A stretch of 64,000 bases of DNA from Rhodoligotrophos appendicifer (lineage in GTDB: Bacteria > Pseudomonadota > Alphaproteobacteria > Rhizobiales > Im1): contig NZ_VHKL01000009.1 in assembly GCF_007474605.1 (NCBI RefSeq), positions 302,866 through 366,865 on the forward strand. The letters are read 5' to 3'. A program made the translations under genes and the position numbers. Of this stretch, positions 63,237 through 64,000 are shown piece by piece; positions within the stretch are counted from its first letter, which is position 1; the number at the start of each line of letters is the position of its first letter. Under the pieces are notes generated by a model. That model was not told where the DNA came from. It searched no databases and was given only the letters and a program-made list of their open reading frames with translations.

Positions 63237-64000
63237 CTAATCGCCAGCGGGCGTTATTCGGACAGTAGAATGGGCGGGACCCTGGTCAGTGGAGGCGATG
63301 AGCTCGTCGCACAGACCCGCCATCTGCAACAATCCAAAACCAAAGATGTCGTCGCGCCCGACCGCTCCCAGATCCTGGGCACGCGTCTTAAGCTTGACGG
63401 GAATGCTGGCCGAATCGAACCGCTGGCTTGCCGCGAGCAAGGCGGCGGCGGCGGTGACGAAGGGAGCGGCATAAGAGGTTCCGCTGCGGGTTCGCTCGTC
63501 GATCGAAGCTTGCGCCGTCCAAATGTTCACCCCCGGCGCCGCGAGGTCCACATATGATCCTGATGTCGCAAACGGATAAACATTGAAAGACGGATCGATC
63601 GCAGTGACGGCAATGACCTCATTGTAGGCCGCGGGGTATGATGCTCGTGCTCCCGGTCCGCCATTCCCCGCGGCAGCAACGAAGACGACGCCGCGGGCCG
63701 CGGCTTCCTTGATCGCGGATTGAAGCGCGGGGTTCGGAGGACCGGAAAAGCTCATATTGATGACGCCGACGCGGCGGTCGACCAGTGCTTCCAGAGCGGA
63801 GATCAAGCCCACGACATCGGCATGATCATCGATCCCCGGCTGTCGTCTGAACGCATCCACCGCGACCAGTTTCGCGTTTGGAAGCAAGCCGGGAGAAGGG
63901 CCGTCGCCGCGTCCGATCAGGAGGGCTGCGATCGCTGTCCCGTGGTCGGTGGAGGATGCAGAATCGCTGTGGGAGAGTTTGATGATTTCGAGAGATTGCC
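63237..64000 (-). CDS. S8 (subtilisin-like) serine peptidase, 5' end beyond window
   Basis: On the minus strand the frame runs from beyond 64000 down to the stop at 63237, at least 254 codons. In order it has the catalytic His segment STDHGTAIAALL near the window end, the oxyanion Asn region VVFVAAAGNGG and the catalytic Ser in SGTSYAAPFVTAAAALL. The catalytic Asp would lie in the missing upstream part. It is convergent with the anti-sigma gene (stops 9 bp apart). Any signal peptide is outside the window. Secretion or membrane anchoring cannot be judged. Confidence 0.93.
   Translation of the reverse strand, partial: QSLEIIKLSHSDSASSTDHGTAIAALLIGRGDGPSPGLLPNAKLVAVDAFRRQPGIDDHADVVGLISALEALVDRRVGVINMSFSGPPNPALQSAIKEAAARGVVFVAAAGNGGPGARASYPAAYNEVIAVTAIDPSFNVYPFATSGSYVDLAAPGVNIWTAQASIDERTRSGTSYAAPFVTAAAALLAASQRFDSASIPVKLKTRAQDLGAVGRDDIFGFGLLQMAGLCDELIASTDQGPAHSTVRITPAGD

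Overview
The window is GC-rich bacterial chromosome that looks like an alphaproteobacterium of the Hyphomicrobiales (Rhizobiales) type. This is inferred from the class I lysyl-tRNA synthetase, the order rpmH-rnpA-yidC-engB, the RpoE/ChrR pair, the fused transaldolase/phosphoglucose isomerase and general protein style. Genus cannot be told from the sequence alone.

Region by region. 1-9.9 kb: a cut-off ArsC-like gene and pyrD, an S24-type repressor-like regulator whose catalytic Ser position is Asp, class I LysRS, a CPA2 antiporter with a cyclic-nucleotide-binding tail, an orphan ParA-like ATPase, a DinG/Rad3-type helicase and a TerB-like protein. 9.9-21.6 kb: an amino-acid-type solute-binding protein, an MshEN-glycosyltransferase 2 fusion, an AIM24-family protein, a lipoprotein, a CocE/NonD hydrolase and a peptide-type ABC transporter operon. 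21.9-29.1 kb: ECF sigma RpoE with its zinc anti-sigma ChrR, a Tim44-like membrane protein, a lipid kinase, a TerC-family protein, then four envelope genes (extensin-like, L,D-transpeptidase, Pal-like, MltB-like).

29.1-43.3 kb is a carbohydrate block. A GH15 glucoamylase stands divergent to tkt, tal-pgi, gnd, zwf, two tandem HAD phosphatases, pgl and gntK, with a ROK-type kinase convergent at the end. Together they could release glucose, phosphorylate it and run the oxidative and non-oxidative pentose phosphate pathway. The two HAD enzymes are the unexplained part.

43.3-56.7 kb: a double cold-shock-domain protein with a 22-bp perfect palindrome in its leader, an unlisted 27-codon gene on the minus strand whose Shine-Dalgarno matches the 16S rRNA tail over about 15 bases, an SDR, an acyl-CoA synthetase, a HAD acid phosphatase, MarC, then engB-yidC-rnpA-rpmH (rpmH is 44 codons, found by hand), an orphan histidine kinase, gamma-glutamyltransferase, a P1-family peptidase and a small secreted protein.

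56.9-64 kb: a tRNA-Arg(ACG) gene followed by what looks like an integrated element. It carries two adjacent tyrosine recombinases and an AlpA-like HTH protein, with an AT-rich control region containing an inverted repeat, then an unrecognised 253-codon gene. Next come a 58-codon ORF, an ECF sigma/anti-sigma pair with a plausible self-recognised promoter, and a convergent S8 serine peptidase cut by the window end. The right border of the element was not found. No CRISPR array, rRNA or insertion sequence was recognised.
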